Notes: generated from the sequence alone by a model not told the origin. A stretch of DNA of 59,626 nucleotides from Prevotella sp. (GCA_017467535.1 JAFUST010000084.1:1-59626); one strand, 5' to 3'. Positions 32,301-44,100 are shown, counted from the first letter of the stretch. Made by a program: numbers and translations.

Positions 32301-35300
32301 CACAACACGAACCTGCTGAATGCTTCGGCCTACATCGAGTACACTCAGGGCCGTGCCGATGCCATCTTCGGCGGCTGCTTTGGTACTTACAACTATGCTG
32401 ACTCTCACTACAGGACTTACTTTGATGAAACAGGCACCGCCAAGAGCGGCTACACCAAGCCCCGCATGGGCAATGCCTTTGTCAACTTCCGTCCTACGCT
32501 CACCAATGAGTTGAAGTCCAATTCCGACAATAAGGTGGGCCGCATCTATGGTGCCGGTCAGGGCTATCCCGGCGATGCCGATCGTGACATCATGCAGCGC
32601 AGCAGTTACATCCTCGTCGACATCCCGCAGGAGATGGATGGAGGCGACGTGAACCACTACCGCTACATGGAGGTGTTTGGCGGCGGTGCCTGGAGCGGTC
32701 TGGGCATGGAGGCGAATACCGAAGAAGGCGGTGTGACGCCGGCAGCCTTCAATGCCTTAGATGCAACGACAAAGGACCTCTATTCTGCCAACATCGACTT
32801 GGCTCGCGGCTACATCGGCGCAGCCTACGGTGGCAGCCTTTCTGAGGGTGTGGCACGTCGCACATGGGTCAACGTGCCCGAAGGCTCTACCATCAAGATT
32901 GGCAGCATCTTTGCCGGTGCCTATGGAACGGACACTTATTCGCCCTGCGACGTGATTGAGGGTCATGTGGAGTACCACAGCGGCGATGCCTGCCTGAAGT
33001 ACGACCCCGTGAGAACCGAGGTCAGAGTCAGTGAGCAGAACGATACCACATACGTGCAGAAGGGCAACGACCTGATGAAGGGTGCCATCTACGGTGGCAA
33101 TAACCAGCAGCGTCGCACGGTCTATGGTATCGTCAATATCGATGTGCCTGTCCAGCAGGACAATTATCAGTATGGCATGACCACCGGCACCGTCTACGGT
33201 GCAGGCTATGGTTCCCTGACCTGGAATGAGTACACTCAAGTTAACCTGGAGGACAGTGCCAAGGTCTACGAGGTCTATGGTGGTGGTGAGGCCGGCGGCG
33301 TGATGAGTGCCGAGAGCGTAGCGAAATATTATAAAGATTGGATGCCTGCTAGTCTGACCGCTGCGGAATGGAAAGCCGCATGGACATTAGGTGGCGGCTA
33401 CGATGGTGATGATATGGTCAATTATGCCTCGAACAACCTGCTTAATCTGAACAACTCCACCTTAGTGCGTCAGGCAGAGATGGACAACCGCACCGACAAG
33501 ACCTACAAGTACAACACCAACGTCATCATCAAAAAGGGCGCCTATGTTGGCAACTATGCCTACGGTGGTGGTCGTGGCTATGAGGACGAAAAGTTCTATG
33601 GTAGTGGCGACGTCTATGGCACCACCTACATTGCCCTCCTCGGCGGTCAAGTGAATAAGGACCTCTATGCAGCAGGCACGGTGGGTGCCGTCTACGACTT
33701 GTTTGGTGCCAATACTTTTACCGCCAGTGCCAATGCCTATATTGCCGGCGGTACGCTGCGCAATGTCTATGGCGGCGGATGGAAGGGCGACGTGGGCTAC
33801 ACGTCGATGAACTATACAGCCACAGGATGGAGCAATACCGATAATTCTGCAGAGCGCCCCGGCGAGACCAATGTGGTCATCGGCATTCGTCCCGACCAGG
33901 CCTACGTGCCCGCTGACTATGGTTTCCACAATGGTGTGCCTGCCATCCAGCGCAATGCCTACAGCGGCGGTGAGGGTGGTGCCGTCTTCGGAAAGGCCAA
34001 TCTGGTGCTGAACAATGGCTACATAGGCTATGTACACCTCAATGCCAACCAGGAACAGGACACTCAGGGCAATATCGTGACCGCCCAGACCGCCACAACG
34101 GAGCGTTACGAAGAGAAGATCACCGACGAAACCTACTACGTAACGATAGAAGGCGTCAGAAAGTGGGCTGGCACAGACCGTCTGAAGGACTGCGGCAATA
34201 TGTTTGGCGGCGGTTACGATGTGCGCAGTTGTGTCGACGAATCCAATGTGACGATATGGAACGGCACCATCCGCAACAGCGTGCATGGTGGCGGTGAGGT
34301 TGCCACCATCGGGCGCGGCTCCACCACGGAGGATGGGGCTAATCGCACCCTGAAGAATATCTACAGCCCGGGCAAGACCTGTGTCACCATGTACAACGGT
34401 CACGTGAAGCGCAACGTCTTCGGCGGCGGCAAGGGCTACAACGTCTGGGGCTACGGTCAGCAGGGCACGCTCTACACCGACGGCTACGTGTTCGGGCAGA
34501 CCGAGGTGCAGATACATGGTGGCAAGATAGGTACGGAAGACGGCGTGGCCGAAGGCTACGGCAACGTCTTCGGCGGCGGCGACATCGGCTATGTCTACAG
34601 TAAGGGCTACTTCAGCACCAAGACGAAGAGCGAGAAGGCTGCCAATCCCAATGGCAGCACTGGCTCTCCCAATCACTGGTATTATTATGGTGACGATAAT
34701 CATCTGACAGAAGACTGCAAGGTGGTCGTCTCGCCTTATCTGCAGGTGAAGACCGATTCAATCTCCTATGGCGGAAATACCTATAATCAGTATGACTACG
34801 TGCCGACTGATTATCTGAATACGCTTCACAAAAAGTCTGTCGGCAGTGAGACGTGGCCTGCAGAATGGAACCAGTTGGTCACCGAGGATGCACAGGGCGA
34901 GCGTGGTGTGCACATCTACAATGCCGTGTTCGCCGGTGGCAACGTGTCGTCGAACAGTGACCAGACCTATGCCAATGCCACCACCATTTACGGCAATACC
35001 ACGGCTACGCTCTACGATGTCTACCACCGCGACTTCATCACCGTGGGTACCGAGCATACGGGTGGACTCTACGGCGGTGGCAACCTGTCGCTGGTCAACG
35101 GCTATCGTGAACTGAACATCACCAACTATGGTACCGACTACTATGGCCTGGAGTCGCAGATTACCCTCGACCAATATCGTGCCCTCTCCAGCCGCGAGCG
35201 CGCCTACTTCAAATTGGAGTACATCTGTCAGTCCACCTCAGAGACTAATAGCGACGGCAAAACCGGTATCACCCTCAACGGGCAGTTCTACGAGACTAAT

Positions 35301-38300
35301 TCGCGTCTGAGTGAGGAGGACTATCTGAAACTGCTGAGGACTGTCCCCGCGGCCAAGGATGCGTTCACCCCCTATGGCTTCTGCTCCATCTATGCCGGCC
35401 GACTGCTGAACACCATTCAGCGTGCCGATATGTGTGGCGTCTATGGTAGCCGCATGGTGCTGCAAGGTGCCAAGGACCGCGTGACCGATGAGAAGGTGGA
35501 TGTGCCTTACACCATCAACCGCGTGGGCGAACTGTCGCTCAACCAGCAGCGTTCGATGGTGACAGATGACGCGGGCAAAGATCTCATTCACGGCAACTAT
35601 TTCGGCATCTATAGTCTGGTGAACTATCTGGGCAACCTGACCAGCGACGTGAGATTTGGCGACCCTTATGTAGACAAGGATGGTAATACGGCCGCAGAAG
35701 GAACTACCACCTACTATAGTTATAAGAGTAGCAACCATACCAGCAGCAGCCGCAACTACGGTCAAAGCCTCAATCAGGTGGCACTGGCCTCTGGCGTGTT
35801 CCTCGAGTTGACCACCGAGAAGAGCACCGAGGACCATAAGGACTATGGCTACATCACTGGTGTGGTAGAACTCGACCTGATCAACGTGAAGGCCGAGCAT
35901 GTGGGCGGCGGCTTCGTCTATGCCAAGAACGAGCACCTCCAGCCCTCGTATGATGAACACAAGGAGAACGTGCTGCTGTCCGAGTACAACCAGAAGAGCG
36001 GCACTAATCGCGATGATGCCATCACCTACAAGCGCTACTCATACACTGGCGACCCGGTGCCCTGGGAGACCTCCGGCAACTTCATCCACCACAGCAAGCG
36101 TATCGTTGACGACTGCTACCCGACGAACAATGCCTACGACATTAACTCACCCAACTACTCCGAGGCCCACTACTGGTACGTGAAGGGTGACGTCTACATC
36201 TACGAGCAGACAGTGTCGGCCTACACGGGTTCTGCCTCGGCCTACTCGCGTGCCGTCCACCTGCCGCTGACCATCACGGCAGCCTCTCACGGCCAACTGC
36301 AGTTGCTCAACGTGAAGCCCAACCTCTATGCCTACTATACGGTGAAGAGCAATGGCGAGAAGGTGAAGATAGGCACCATGGATGGTACCAAGGAACTGGA
36401 CAAGGTGTGGGTGAACAACGACAACGATGGCTACGGCCTCAACGAGGTGGTCACCTGGTGGGACTGGCATCAGATGTCGCCCACCGACCGCAGTTACTTC
36501 GTGGCCGACACCTATGTCAACACCGCCGCCTGCACCATCGACGGCACGGCTTATGCTGCCGGTGCCTATGTCATGCTGCCTGACGATCTGCCGTCGTTCA
36601 AGGCTGCTGGCCACACTGTCACCAACAGCGAGGGCAAGGCCATCACCGACCTGGACGACCTCTTCCGCTCGTCTAACAACATCGGCCACGATACGGGCTA
36701 TCTGCTCACCCTCGACATGGATACGCCGGGCGTGTGGGATGACCGCTTCATAGAGAAGACCGGTACCGCTCAGATTACCAAGGCTGACTATGAAGGCAAG
36801 TCAACGTCGGAGAAGTCTGACTGGATAGAAGGCCCCACCTTCACGCCTGCTGTGACAGGCATCTACGGTCAGCGCCAGATTGAGGTGGGCGATGTCGTTA
36901 CGACAGAGACCGTCGAAAGAAGCACAGCAGGAACCGGCGATCAGGCCGTGATGGAGCCTGCCTATGTCTCTGCCACCGCCCAGTCCTATACCTACGGCTC
37001 CCAGTCGAAGACCGTCAATGCCGGCTCGGCCATTCCAGAGACGGAGTGGACGGGTATTGGCAGTCCGTCGGCCTTCCAGCGTGCCTACCTCTGCACCCAG
37101 ACGGTGAAACTCGACGAAAGCCACTATCTGCTCTACGGTGAGTTGAAGACGCAGACACAGATAGACAAGATGAAGACCGACTATCCGGCTCTGGCAACTC
37201 AGATTGGCGACGCCATGAAACTGGCCAGCATCTGTACGACGGCCGGTGGCTTCGGTGGTCAGAATCTGACGGCCGGCAACAACTATAGTGCGCTGGAGAA
37301 CTGGTGTCTCTTCTCCACGGAAGACCGCATCAACAGCAATGGCACCTATAAGTTCTCGTTCAACCACGATGCCTTCGACGTCCTGTCAGACCCAGCCTAT
37401 CTGGACGGTACGAAGACCGTGGGTAGCACCAGCCACGGCGATGTCTACCAGAATCCTCCTCACGATGTGACCGTAGCGGCCTATCAGTCGCCCTATACCG
37501 ATGCTGTGGGTGTGGAGTACGTGGCCGTGTTCCATAAGAAAGGTGATGTCACCTCTGTGCAGTATAAGGATAATGGAGTAACCAAGACGGTCACCGACGG
37601 CCAGAGCCTCACCAATGCTCAGTATGAGACCGTGCGCAACGACAAGCGTCACTACACTCGCGTGGCTGTGGATGCAGGCAGCGAAACTTTCTATTTTGCC
37701 ACAGACAACTTCATGTATAATGGCGTTCCCTATGGTAAGGGTCAGGTCGTAGAAAAGGAGGTCTATGATAACAATACGTCGAAGGTGAAGGAGGTGACGA
37801 TTGCCAATGCCGGTTCGACGGCTGCCATCATGTTCTATCGTTACGAGACGTATGAAGGCGACCAATTGAATAAGGAGGTTATCAGCGAGGGTGAATACGG
37901 CCAACTGACGAACGACCAGCAGTACTTCACCATCCAGGGTAAGGAGCCCACGGAGACCACCACGCTTTATGTGAGCCGCGAGAGCGACCTGAAGGACGTG
38001 ATGAGCAACCGCGTCTATACCGTCGTCTACCAGTACACCTATTATGAGGACGAGGACGACGGCAGCATCAAGCAGACCAACGAACTGCACGTCATCAACA
38101 TTCGCATCGAACTGGAGAGCGGTGCGCCCACCATCGGTATGCTCTATCCGCCGTCAACGGTGCTGCCCGGTGCTGCCGTGGGACTGACCCGTCCTGACGT
38201 GAAGCCCGGTGTCTACGAGGTCATCACCAGCGGATGGGAACTGTTCGATGACTACAACGATGCCATCCACCACCGCAATGGTGCCGACTTCGTCAACAAC

Positions 38301-41114
38301 GGTACGCCCGTCTACTGGTATCAGAACCAGAAGAACTATGTGGCCTTCTACTCGAAGACCTATCTCGGCAAGGCCTACTCCAACCCCGTGGCACTCTCCG
38401 TGGCCAACTATCACGACCTGGATGCCGTGATGAACGACAAGGAGCACCACCTCTATGTGGATCATCCCGACGTAGACCGCGCCTCTAAGATCTATATCGA
38501 CAACCGCACCTGTCAGTCTGACAATACGAAGAGCGAACTCGACCTGCTGAAGGACTTCTACGACCTGAGTGTGGGCACCACGCTCGAAGGCCACAGTCCG
38601 CTGGACAGCCGAGTGAAGGGTGGGGCAAACCTGGAGTTCTTCCTCAGCAGCAATGTCAGCCCGAAGAAGTACGCCGCCGACTGGAAGCCCATCGGCAGCA
38701 GCACCCAGTGTTTCGAGGGCAACCTGCATGGCGACGGCTACACCGTCAGTGGACTCACCAGTTCGCTGTTCGGCAGCCTCTGCGGATCGGTCTATAATCT
38801 GGGCGTCACCGGTTCGTTCTCTTCTGCCGGTGTGGCCGATACGGGTGACGGCTTCGTGGAGAACTGCTGGGTGAGAAGTTCGGCCACGGCACTGCCGTCA
38901 GGTGTAACGCCTGTAGAGGCCGTATTCGGCAACCCCACGGCCAGCGGCTGTCTGCAGATTGTCAACTGCTACTATCCCGAGCAGAACCGGGCTCTCTATA
39001 CCGACCACACCACCACCACGCGTGCTGGCGGCAATGCCCGCATGATGGCCGACCGTGCCTTCTACAACGGCGAGGTGGCCTACAACCTGAACGGCTTCTA
39101 TTTGGCCAAGCGCTACTATCAGGGCAGCGGCCTGAGCACAGGCACCGCCTACAACTATCTGCAGCGTGCAGCCGACGGCACCCTGCCCGCCACCATGAGT
39201 ACGGGCTACTATCCTGACGGCTACGCCTACTACCGGCCCGAAGTGAAGGTGGCTGAAGGCGAGACCCTGCCCAAACTCGGCTACGTGGAGAACCGCTTCT
39301 ACGATGGCGACTTCATCTATGCCAGCGGCAGACTTCCCGAGAGCAGCGAGGTGCGCCTGAGGGTAGTGGGAGAGGGCAACGACGCCAAGACCTACTACAC
39401 CCCCATCTGGCCCGATGACTACATCTTCTTCGGTCAGGCCCTCAACTACGACCATGTGGATGGACGCTACCATCAGGACACCCCGTCGCACATCGTCAAG
39501 AGCGGTGACCGTATCCAGACCGATGCCTATGGCAACCGTGTCTATCGTGCACCGGCTTACTTCCGCGACAGCCGTATGGGCGTGGCCCACTTCAATCCCG
39601 CTGCCGTCTTCGCCAAGTCGCGTAAGGGCGCTCCGGCCCAGGTGGCCTATCAGGGCATGACTGCCATCGACTTCTCTGGCTATCAGGATGCGGGCTACAA
39701 GTCGGGCTGGAACGACGGCCATTTCTATCAGCCGCTGCTCGACGATGGCGGACTGACCAGTTTCCTCAATGCCGACCTGACCAGAAACCTCCTGGTCTAC
39801 ACCAAGACCGGCACGACGGCAGCCGAGACCACCGGTGCCGTGGTGAGCGCCTATCTGCACGATCAGGCTTACGCCGAAACCAATGCCACCTACCGCACGG
39901 TGGCCACATGGGACCGCTACTCGGGCAACGTGAACGGCCACTGGGTGCAGCGGCAGTCCAATGGCCAGTATGTGGCACCCTTCGATCATATGCTCGTCGA
40001 CGAGCAGGACTTCAATGCGCCGATTGCCTACAGAATGGGTAGCGGCCATCGAATGTGGTTCCAGCCGTTCAACGTCAAGTTTGTCGACCTCGACAAGGGA
40101 TGGGAGGCCTTCAGCCTGCCGTTCCAGACCACGATTGTCACCACCAACGTGAAGGGCGAACTGACCCACTTCTATCAGGGCAGCGAGAACGGCCACGAGT
40201 ACTGGCTGCGCGGCTTCACGGGCGATGTCCGCCAGAAGGCGGGCACGGTCTATACCGCCAACTTCAGTGCCCTGCCTGCCGGTAACAACACGAAGGCCTA
40301 TACCAACACCTTCCTCTGGGACTACTATTACAGCCAAGACACCTATCAGGACAAGAACGCCGACAAGTATCAGCAGCACTATTACAGCAACGACTATCTG
40401 AGGCGTACCTATCCTGTCGGCAACTATCCTTACGCCCAGGCCGGTGAACCCTACATCGTGGGCTTCCCGGGCAGCCGCTACTATGAGTTTGACCTCAGTG
40501 GCCAGTGGACGCCCAAGAACCGCCTCGGCAATGTGACCATCACAAGTCCTGGCCGTCAGACCATCACCTTTGCCTCGGACGAAGGTTGCCAGATTGCGGT
40601 CAGCGACACCGAGTTGCATAAGGTAGCGGCCACAGGCTCGCTCAATGGCTACAGTTTCGTGCCCTCTTACCTCAACCAGACCCTTGAGGCCGGCACCGAC
40701 AACTATGTGCTCTCTTCCGACGGCAGTGCCTTCAACAAGGTGCCGGCAACGGGCGATGCCGTGCAGGCCACGGCCTTCCGGCCCTACTTCTCCAAGACCG
40801 CAGCCTCAGCCCGTCAGGCTGATGTGCAGAGCATCCTCTTCTCTCAGAACACCTACAGTCTGGAGGGTACACTCGACCCGCGTGATGGCGGCATAGACGG
40901 AACGCTGATCATCCAGTCACAGAAGCACAAGGTGGTCGTCACCTCTGCGCTCGCAGAGTCTGCCGATGTGACGATTGTCAATGCGGCAGGCGTCACGGTG
41001 ACCACCTTCACCATCGAGCCGGGTCAGACCGTTGAAACCCGCCTGCCCGTCTCTGGCGTCTACATCGTCAGAACGGCCGACAGCCGCTATCAGAAGAAAC
41101 TGGCCATCAAATAA
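29346..41114 (+). CDS. Giant secreted repeat protein 1 with C-terminal sorting domain
   Basis: 3,922 residues. No ATG at the start: TTG 29346, GTG 29355 and TTG 29361 are candidates before the signal peptide (KIKFTIISAMMLLAALAAQA). The first half repeats IYGGGN/VYGGGN-type units (about 20-30 residues, GGG turn then a short beta-strand such as TSVTVNAGDL), likely a right-handed beta-helix. Residues about 825-843 are an SDYSDYSDYSD tract from a 9-bp DNA repeat. Near 3,130 comes a GLUG-like segment (GLTSSLFGSLCGSVYNLGV). The last 50 residues (VTIVNAAGVTVTTFTIEPGQ ... GVYIVRTADSRYQKKLAIK) fit a type IX secretion CTD. Probably a cell-surface adhesin; it starts 10 nt after the fimbrial lipoprotein gene. 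Confidence 0.85.
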   Translation: MNIVTLKIKFTIISAMMLLAALAAQAQIKIGGSVYGGGNEGDVEGATSVTVNAGDLNKIYGGARMANVGGSAFVNIDGNHMSDDIIINYVYGGNDISGTIGSSPAVPTGIEKATENGIDESYNAFLRTSKERDESHGIFIGQLFGGGNGEFTSNYPGKSLPVLGKSYLEIMGGTIAYLYGGGNNATVTGATDIYIDNESKVTTSIPVGKDVEENLLLMNGAERLVAMGIPALNTLVLRDKYQFSRVFGGNNKADMAIMPTWHLKNGKIDNLYSGGNEGRMIGEYGILLDIKEPDSDFEVNNVYGGCRKADVCPGGDSEHPLDVTNTALNQHLNITAASEQYKFPDGFSARVIVRGGQINNVYGGNDISGKVYGGNAVGVYASIAGDIYGGGNGSYPYTDKSDLQSSLEYGDYYYNPGTSSVDALNAFRPNAEQVSIYVKGKSETEKTIIGGSIYCGGNSATIKKTKENPTVEMKFGSYVIADKVFLGNNGANMVAEDVLKQIAGNVTVNSTEYDFSQMDLTDEDVFAKYMEGCAMDIIPRVDTMDYVPYSVMIGSFYCGGNVGSMTYAGTNTMNFSVPAYIYKKVVGGCNNAIVEASDWNARYVGGILGTAAEQNWSTGVGNIPNRLVLNFGDLSNTDRATNTVQFLPMRWKNEADKSQGLEWNTVDANGEDIPANTTLVKDEGKEYETSKTDDLTRRLKDGHIYGGCFDSGVVNGNVVINLNATTVNRDLLFDEVEEDALGEASLYGDDVLNQREQYHIKERRTGVILGRQGMDVLGDALNVFGGGKGKGTEIWGSTTINLNAGYTFQVFGGSEEGVIGRSVSTTSDDSDNSDYSDYSDYSDATYNYNNKSYKYDPRYSCTINLRGESNGVSKQADHSESMAEAEFIYGGGFFGPICGNTVINLGKGRVFNTFAGSCMADILGHTETYIGRQVKADGTFEEGFPYIRDIVYGGNDLGGQILGEADFTGRVRTTANGGYDAIGKVHNTNLLNASAYIEYTQGRADAIFGGCFGTYNYADSHYRTYFDETGTAKSGYTKPRMGNAFVNFRPTLTNELKSNSDNKVGRIYGAGQGYPGDADRDIMQRSSYILVDIPQEMDGGDVNHYRYMEVFGGGAWSGLGMEANTEEGGVTPAAFNALDATTKDLYSANIDLARGYIGAAYGGSLSEGVARRTWVNVPEGSTIKIGSIFAGAYGTDTYSPCDVIEGHVEYHSGDACLKYDPVRTEVRVSEQNDTTYVQKGNDLMKGAIYGGNNQQRRTVYGIVNIDVPVQQDNYQYGMTTGTVYGAGYGSLTWNEYTQVNLEDSAKVYEVYGGGEAGGVMSAESVAKYYKDWMPASLTAAEWKAAWTLGGGYDGDDMVNYASNNLLNLNNSTLVRQAEMDNRTDKTYKYNTNVIIKKGAYVGNYAYGGGRGYEDEKFYGSGDVYGTTYIALLGGQVNKDLYAAGTVGAVYDLFGANTFTASANAYIAGGTLRNVYGGGWKGDVGYTSMNYTATGWSNTDNSAERPGETNVVIGIRPDQAYVPADYGFHNGVPAIQRNAYSGGEGGAVFGKANLVLNNGYIGYVHLNANQEQDTQGNIVTAQTATTERYEEKITDETYYVTIEGVRKWAGTDRLKDCGNMFGGGYDVRSCVDESNVTIWNGTIRNSVHGGGEVATIGRGSTTEDGANRTLKNIYSPGKTCVTMYNGHVKRNVFGGGKGYNVWGYGQQGTLYTDGYVFGQTEVQIHGGKIGTEDGVAEGYGNVFGGGDIGYVYSKGYFSTKTKSEKAANPNGSTGSPNHWYYYGDDNHLTEDCKVVVSPYLQVKTDSISYGGNTYNQYDYVPTDYLNTLHKKSVGSETWPAEWNQLVTEDAQGERGVHIYNAVFAGGNVSSNSDQTYANATTIYGNTTATLYDVYHRDFITVGTEHTGGLYGGGNLSLVNGYRELNITNYGTDYYGLESQITLDQYRALSSRERAYFKLEYICQSTSETNSDGKTGITLNGQFYETNSRLSEEDYLKLLRTVPAAKDAFTPYGFCSIYAGRLLNTIQRADMCGVYGSRMVLQGAKDRVTDEKVDVPYTINRVGELSLNQQRSMVTDDAGKDLIHGNYFGIYSLVNYLGNLTSDVRFGDPYVDKDGNTAAEGTTTYYSYKSSNHTSSSRNYGQSLNQVALASGVFLELTTEKSTEDHKDYGYITGVVELDLINVKAEHVGGGFVYAKNEHLQPSYDEHKENVLLSEYNQKSGTNRDDAITYKRYSYTGDPVPWETSGNFIHHSKRIVDDCYPTNNAYDINSPNYSEAHYWYVKGDVYIYEQTVSAYTGSASAYSRAVHLPLTITAASHGQLQLLNVKPNLYAYYTVKSNGEKVKIGTMDGTKELDKVWVNNDNDGYGLNEVVTWWDWHQMSPTDRSYFVADTYVNTAACTIDGTAYAAGAYVMLPDDLPSFKAAGHTVTNSEGKAITDLDDLFRSSNNIGHDTGYLLTLDMDTPGVWDDRFIEKTGTAQITKADYEGKSTSEKSDWIEGPTFTPAVTGIYGQRQIEVGDVVTTETVERSTAGTGDQAVMEPAYVSATAQSYTYGSQSKTVNAGSAIPETEWTGIGSPSAFQRAYLCTQTVKLDESHYLLYGELKTQTQIDKMKTDYPALATQIGDAMKLASICTTAGGFGGQNLTAGNNYSALENWCLFSTEDRINSNGTYKFSFNHDAFDVLSDPAYLDGTKTVGSTSHGDVYQNPPHDVTVAAYQSPYTDAVGVEYVAVFHKKGDVTSVQYKDNGVTKTVTDGQSLTNAQYETVRNDKRHYTRVAVDAGSETFYFATDNFMYNGVPYGKGQVVEKEVYDNNTSKVKEVTIANAGSTAAIMFYRYETYEGDQLNKEVISEGEYGQLTNDQQYFTIQGKEPTETTTLYVSRESDLKDVMSNRVYTVVYQYTYYEDEDDGSIKQTNELHVINIRIELESGAPTIGMLYPPSTVLPGAAVGLTRPDVKPGVYEVITSGWELFDDYNDAIHHRNGADFVNNGTPVYWYQNQKNYVAFYSKTYLGKAYSNPVALSVANYHDLDAVMNDKEHHLYVDHPDVDRASKIYIDNRTCQSDNTKSELDLLKDFYDLSVGTTLEGHSPLDSRVKGGANLEFFLSSNVSPKKYAADWKPIGSSTQCFEGNLHGDGYTVSGLTSSLFGSLCGSVYNLGVTGSFSSAGVADTGDGFVENCWVRSSATALPSGVTPVEAVFGNPTASGCLQIVNCYYPEQNRALYTDHTTTTRAGGNARMMADRAFYNGEVAYNLNGFYLAKRYYQGSGLSTGTAYNYLQRAADGTLPATMSTGYYPDGYAYYRPEVKVAEGETLPKLGYVENRFYDGDFIYASGRLPESSEVRLRVVGEGNDAKTYYTPIWPDDYIFFGQALNYDHVDGRYHQDTPSHIVKSGDRIQTDAYGNRVYRAPAYFRDSRMGVAHFNPAAVFAKSRKGAPAQVAYQGMTAIDFSGYQDAGYKSGWNDGHFYQPLLDDGGLTSFLNADLTRNLLVYTKTGTTAAETTGAVVSAYLHDQAYAETNATYRTVATWDRYSGNVNGHWVQRQSNGQYVAPFDHMLVDEQDFNAPIAYRMGSGHRMWFQPFNVKFVDLDKGWEAFSLPFQTTIVTTNVKGELTHFYQGSENGHEYWLRGFTGDVRQKAGTVYTANFSALPAGNNTKAYTNTFLWDYYYSQDTYQDKNADKYQQHYYSNDYLRRTYPVGNYPYAQAGEPYIVGFPGSRYYEFDLSGQWTPKNRLGNVTITSPGRQTITFASDEGCQIAVSDTELHKVAATGSLNGYSFVPSYLNQTLEAGTDNYVLSSDGSAFNKVPATGDAVQATAFRPYFSKTAASARQADVQSILFSQNTYSLEGTLDPRDGGIDGTLIIQSQKHKVVVTSALAESADVTIVNAAGVTVTTFTIEPGQTVETRLPVSGVYIVRTADSRYQKKLAIK
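31832..31874 (+). repeat. In-frame 9-bp microsatellite (SDY tract)
   Basis: Nearly five copies of CTC(T/C)GATTA encode (S-D-Y)n inside giant protein 1. Nine-bp units keep the frame, so copy-number change would alter protein length without truncation. Confidence 0.8.
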
Positions 41115-41122
41115 CGAATAAT

Positions 41123-44100
41123 ATGACACAAGATATGACGAACAAGTATTCGAGAGATATAAACATTCAAAGCGCAGGCACCAAACTGCGCCTGCTTGCA
41201 GTCCTGTTCCTGCTGATGGCGGGAGTTAGCGGCGTGTGGGGACAGGATTATTCGGGAGTCTATTATATTGCGGGGCCAGGTTATAAAGAGGCAAATCCGA
41301 CAACGAACTATTATCTGTGCCCTACAGAAGAATGGTATTACTATCAATCCTCATCGCCTTACTATACAAGCACAGATAATGGCATGCCGTTCATGACCAC
41401 CTACCAGTGTAGGAATGATGCATATGATAGTAAGAAAGCAGTTTGGATAATCGAAAAACACGCGTCAGAAGAATATTATTACATCAAGCATGCCGTTGAT
41501 GGAAAATACCTGACCTTCAATGTTGCTATGGGTAATAATAGTAATGCAGGGCGTATGCGATTACACCTTGAGGCGTCTCCTTCTGATATGAATGATGCTT
41601 TGTTTGGTATAACAAAGGATGCAACCAATAGTTACTTTATAATAAGTACTAAGAAGAGTGGTGCGGATAATGTTAATAGGAAATATGTGAATGTGTCTGA
41701 CGGCAACAAAAATAAACTTGTTGCTGATGGTAAAAATGATGGTCCTGATAAGATCAATGTAGGTGGTATCATTGGTCTTTGGACTGAGAGTGGTGATGGC
41801 AATAGCAAATGGTATTTGGAGAAATGGGATCCCACTTATCCCATCATCGATATTACAAGTACAGGTAAATTACAGTTTCACTATGCTGAGGGCGCTACTG
41901 TCTATTATACAATTAACGGTTCTAATCCTACTACAGAATCAGACCAATATACCGATCCGATAGCCATTACCAAGGATAACTTTCCTTATGGCCCTACATA
42001 TACCATCAAGGCCATCGCTAATAAAGAAGATGCATTTTCGGACGTTACAACAGGAACCTTAGACAGGAGTCTGGTAGCACCAGAAATAGAACTCACGGAA
42101 AGTGAAGGAACAGCCACTGTTACCATTAGCAGTAGTCAGGATGGTGTGTCGTTTAAGTATACCACAGACGGGACAGAACCCTCTGCTGACAATGGGACAG
42201 AATATTCCATACCTTTCACCGTGGATATTAGTAGTGAAATGGTTACTGTCAAAGCCGTTGCTGTTGCCACGACTTACATATCCCCAGTGGAAGAGGTGGT
42301 TGCCGGTGCCCCTGACGTTTCGGGCCTTTGGTATATACAGAGTAATAAAGCAACAACTAATTATTTATATCCTTCTACTGAGAAGAATGCTGGAGGAGAA
42401 TTGTATGTAACTACAGCGAAAAACCAAACCCTGAGTGCCGTATGGAAGTTAGAAAAGCGTCCCGGGGGATATTATTATATCATACATTACAGCGACAATA
42501 CTTATCTGACGGCAGATCCTTCGTCCTCGACTAATTCACTTTACCTTACCGCAGCAGAATCTGAAAATGCGCTGTTTCGTATTAATTTGAGTGGAGATCA
42601 GAAAATTATAAAGCCCAAGAAAGCGAATAACGCAGGTAACGACTTTATCTTTTATTACGATGCCGACCCATTGGGACTCGGTGCGAGCACCGCGGACGAG
42701 TCAAAGTGGAATCTGGTAGATATTCCATCTGCTCCGTCGAAGCCTACAAACAACGACATTCTTGTTACGATGAGTAACCAACTGGGTGATATCCGTTACA
42801 CGATGAATATAGGGTCAGACCCCAGCGACCCGACATCGTCTTCAACCAATTACTCCGGACCGTTCTATATCAAATACGGACCAGAATACCATTTTAGTTT
42901 GATCAGTATCTATAAGGACAAAGAAAACGCGCTACACACTTCTAAAACGGTCACTAAAGGGACAATTAGGGTACCCGTTGCTAAACCACAGATCACATAT
43001 ACCTATAATGTTGCAGAGGAAAAATATGAGGTGACCCTCTCCAATGGACAGATAGATGTGCCTATCCGTTACACAATCGATGGCACGGATCCTTCTGCAA
43101 CAGTAGGAACGGAGTATACTGGATCGTTCTCTTTGCCAGTAAGCAGTAGTCATACTATCAAAGCCATCGCATATAATACGGTAGACGGTACGACCTATTC
43201 TTCTGATGTTACAACCGAAACACTCAGTATGCTGACGGTAACGCAGGTTCATTCATATTCTGACATTAGCGATCTTGCCGGATTCTATGTCTTGGCATCT
43301 GACTTTACTGCAACAGGAACTCGCCCCTCGGGAACCTTTACAGGAATGCTGGATGGGCAATATAACACCATCAGTCTTTCTGCACCATTGTTTGACCAGA
43401 TAGACGGTGCGACGATTAAGAATCTCAAAATAGAGATTTCCGGTAATATCAGCGGCGATGATGTCGGTGCCATTTGTAATGTGGCCACGGGTGCTTCGCG
43501 CATCTATAACTGCGGCGTGCTTTCAGGAAGTGTCAGCGGTACTGACTGCGTTGGCGGTCTTGTTGGAAGAATAGCATCCGGTTCCAAGGTCCGCGTGGTC
43601 AATTGCTACAACTATGCCGATGTCAGCGGTGGTGTCTATGCGGCGGGTATCGTCGGCAAGAATGAGGGCACGGTGGGCGATGTCCGCATAGCCCTGTGCA
43701 TGATGTATGGCAAGGTGTCTGATGCAACGAACATTTCACCTGTCTATGGAGGTAATCATACATCTAATGTACAGAATTTCACGGAGTACAATTATTATCT
43801 GTACAGTAATGAAAAAGATGCAGATGGGCAGCGAATCGTTCGAATACCATATACAGCGTATAATGACCAATTGGCCATTGACAAAGAAGAATATCTGACG
43901 CGCTTCCCCTTTTATCGGCATATCCTGAACACCCACCGCGAGTTGGCGGCATTGTTCCTGTTTGGAGCATCGGAAAGTACCAGTGCACGTGATATCTCGC
44001 CGGCTCAGGTCGATGAGATTGGACACTGGGCGCTACAGAAGGGTGTCGCAACTTATCCTATTGTTGAGAAATGGGAAGAGAACACCAAGAAGACGGTTGA